6,112 nucleotides of DNA. It comes from Rhodoferax sp. UBA5149. GTDB taxonomy: Bacteria > Pseudomonadota > Gammaproteobacteria > Burkholderiales > Burkholderiaceae_C. Made by a program: the position numbers and the translations under genes. The notes beneath the pieces are model-generated. The model saw only the letters and a program-made list of their open reading frames with translations. It ran no database searches and was not told the origin of the DNA. Shown piece after piece: positions 6,040 to 6,112 of this stretch (the first letter of the stretch is position 1; each line of letters begins with the position of its first letter). The stretch spans positions 7,947-14,058 of the forward strand of contig NZ_DHXT01000134.1 of the NCBI RefSeq assembly GCF_002413825.1, in the 5' to 3' direction.

Positions 6040-6112
6040 GACAAATAACCGGTTGTGTGCGGCGATTATAGGAACCCGACGGTTCTGAAATCTGGGCTGA
6101 GCTACGCCGCTA
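6040..6112 (-). promoter_or_regulatory. ispB upstream region with perfect -10 box
   Basis: TATAAT occurs on the minus strand at 6070–6065, about 25 bases before the TTG start and 58 before the ATG. No convincing -35 sits at 16–18 bases upstream; the bases there read AGATTT-like. Transcription would start near 6058. Two eight-base palindromes lie in the leader: AACCGGTT (6047–6054) and CTTGCAAG (6033–6040, spanning the TTG). No coding sequence for a divergent gene is visible before the window ends. Confidence 0.4.

Noticed and set aside
6059..6110. Inverted pair GCGGCG/CGCCGC enclosing a GTAGCTCAG word, suggestive of a tRNA relic at the right edge
   Set aside because: The enclosed stretch is too short for a tRNA, lacks the pairing half of the D stem, an anticodon arm and a proper T loop, and the six-base match is easily chance in GC-rich DNA.

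Overview
The window reads as ordinary chromosomal DNA from a betaproteobacterium, most likely Burkholderiales and close to Comamonadaceae (Rhodoferax/Polaromonas-like). The reasons are the moderately high GC content, the gene order ispB – tRNA-Pro – pilB – pilC – pilD – coaE – zapD, and protein wording close to what I recall for that family. The taxon is an inference from recalled synteny and residues, not from a search. Every gene lies on the minus strand, so transcription runs from right (about 6060) to left (1).

Right part (5021–6112): a short upstream region with a perfect TATAAT element precedes ispB, a long-chain trans-polyprenyl diphosphate synthase. This enzyme makes the quinone side chain, presumably octaprenyl for ubiquinone-8. 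A 35-base gap follows. A consensus TTGACA overlapping the ispB stop codon may drive the next gene, a complete 77-nt tRNA-Pro(CGG) with an encoded CCA end.

Middle (1847–4943): after a 122-base gap holding a candidate promoter but no convincing terminator comes the type IV pilus core. It consists of pilB (extension ATPase), pilC (inner-membrane platform) and pilD (prepilin peptidase/N-methylase). pilB and pilC are 21 bases apart, and pilC and pilD overlap by one base (TGATG). PilD processes the prepilins, PilC is the membrane platform, and PilB powers pilus assembly on it. No pilin gene and no pilT retraction ATPase is present in the window.

Left part (1–1003): coaE (dephospho-CoA kinase, last step of CoA synthesis) follows pilD within a few bases. 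zapD (FtsZ-bundling cell-division factor) follows 5 bases after the coaE stop and runs off the left edge. The spacing suggests one transcriptional unit, pilB-pilC-pilD-coaE-zapD.

I found no mobile element, CRISPR array, phage gene or undescribed multi-gene system. The observations most worth checking are small-scale: a 22-bp perfect palindrome inside zapD, a nine-T run with a correctly phased slippery heptamer inside pilD, and promoter elements that bear on the start codons of pilB and ispB. No gene-free stretch exceeds about 120 bases.
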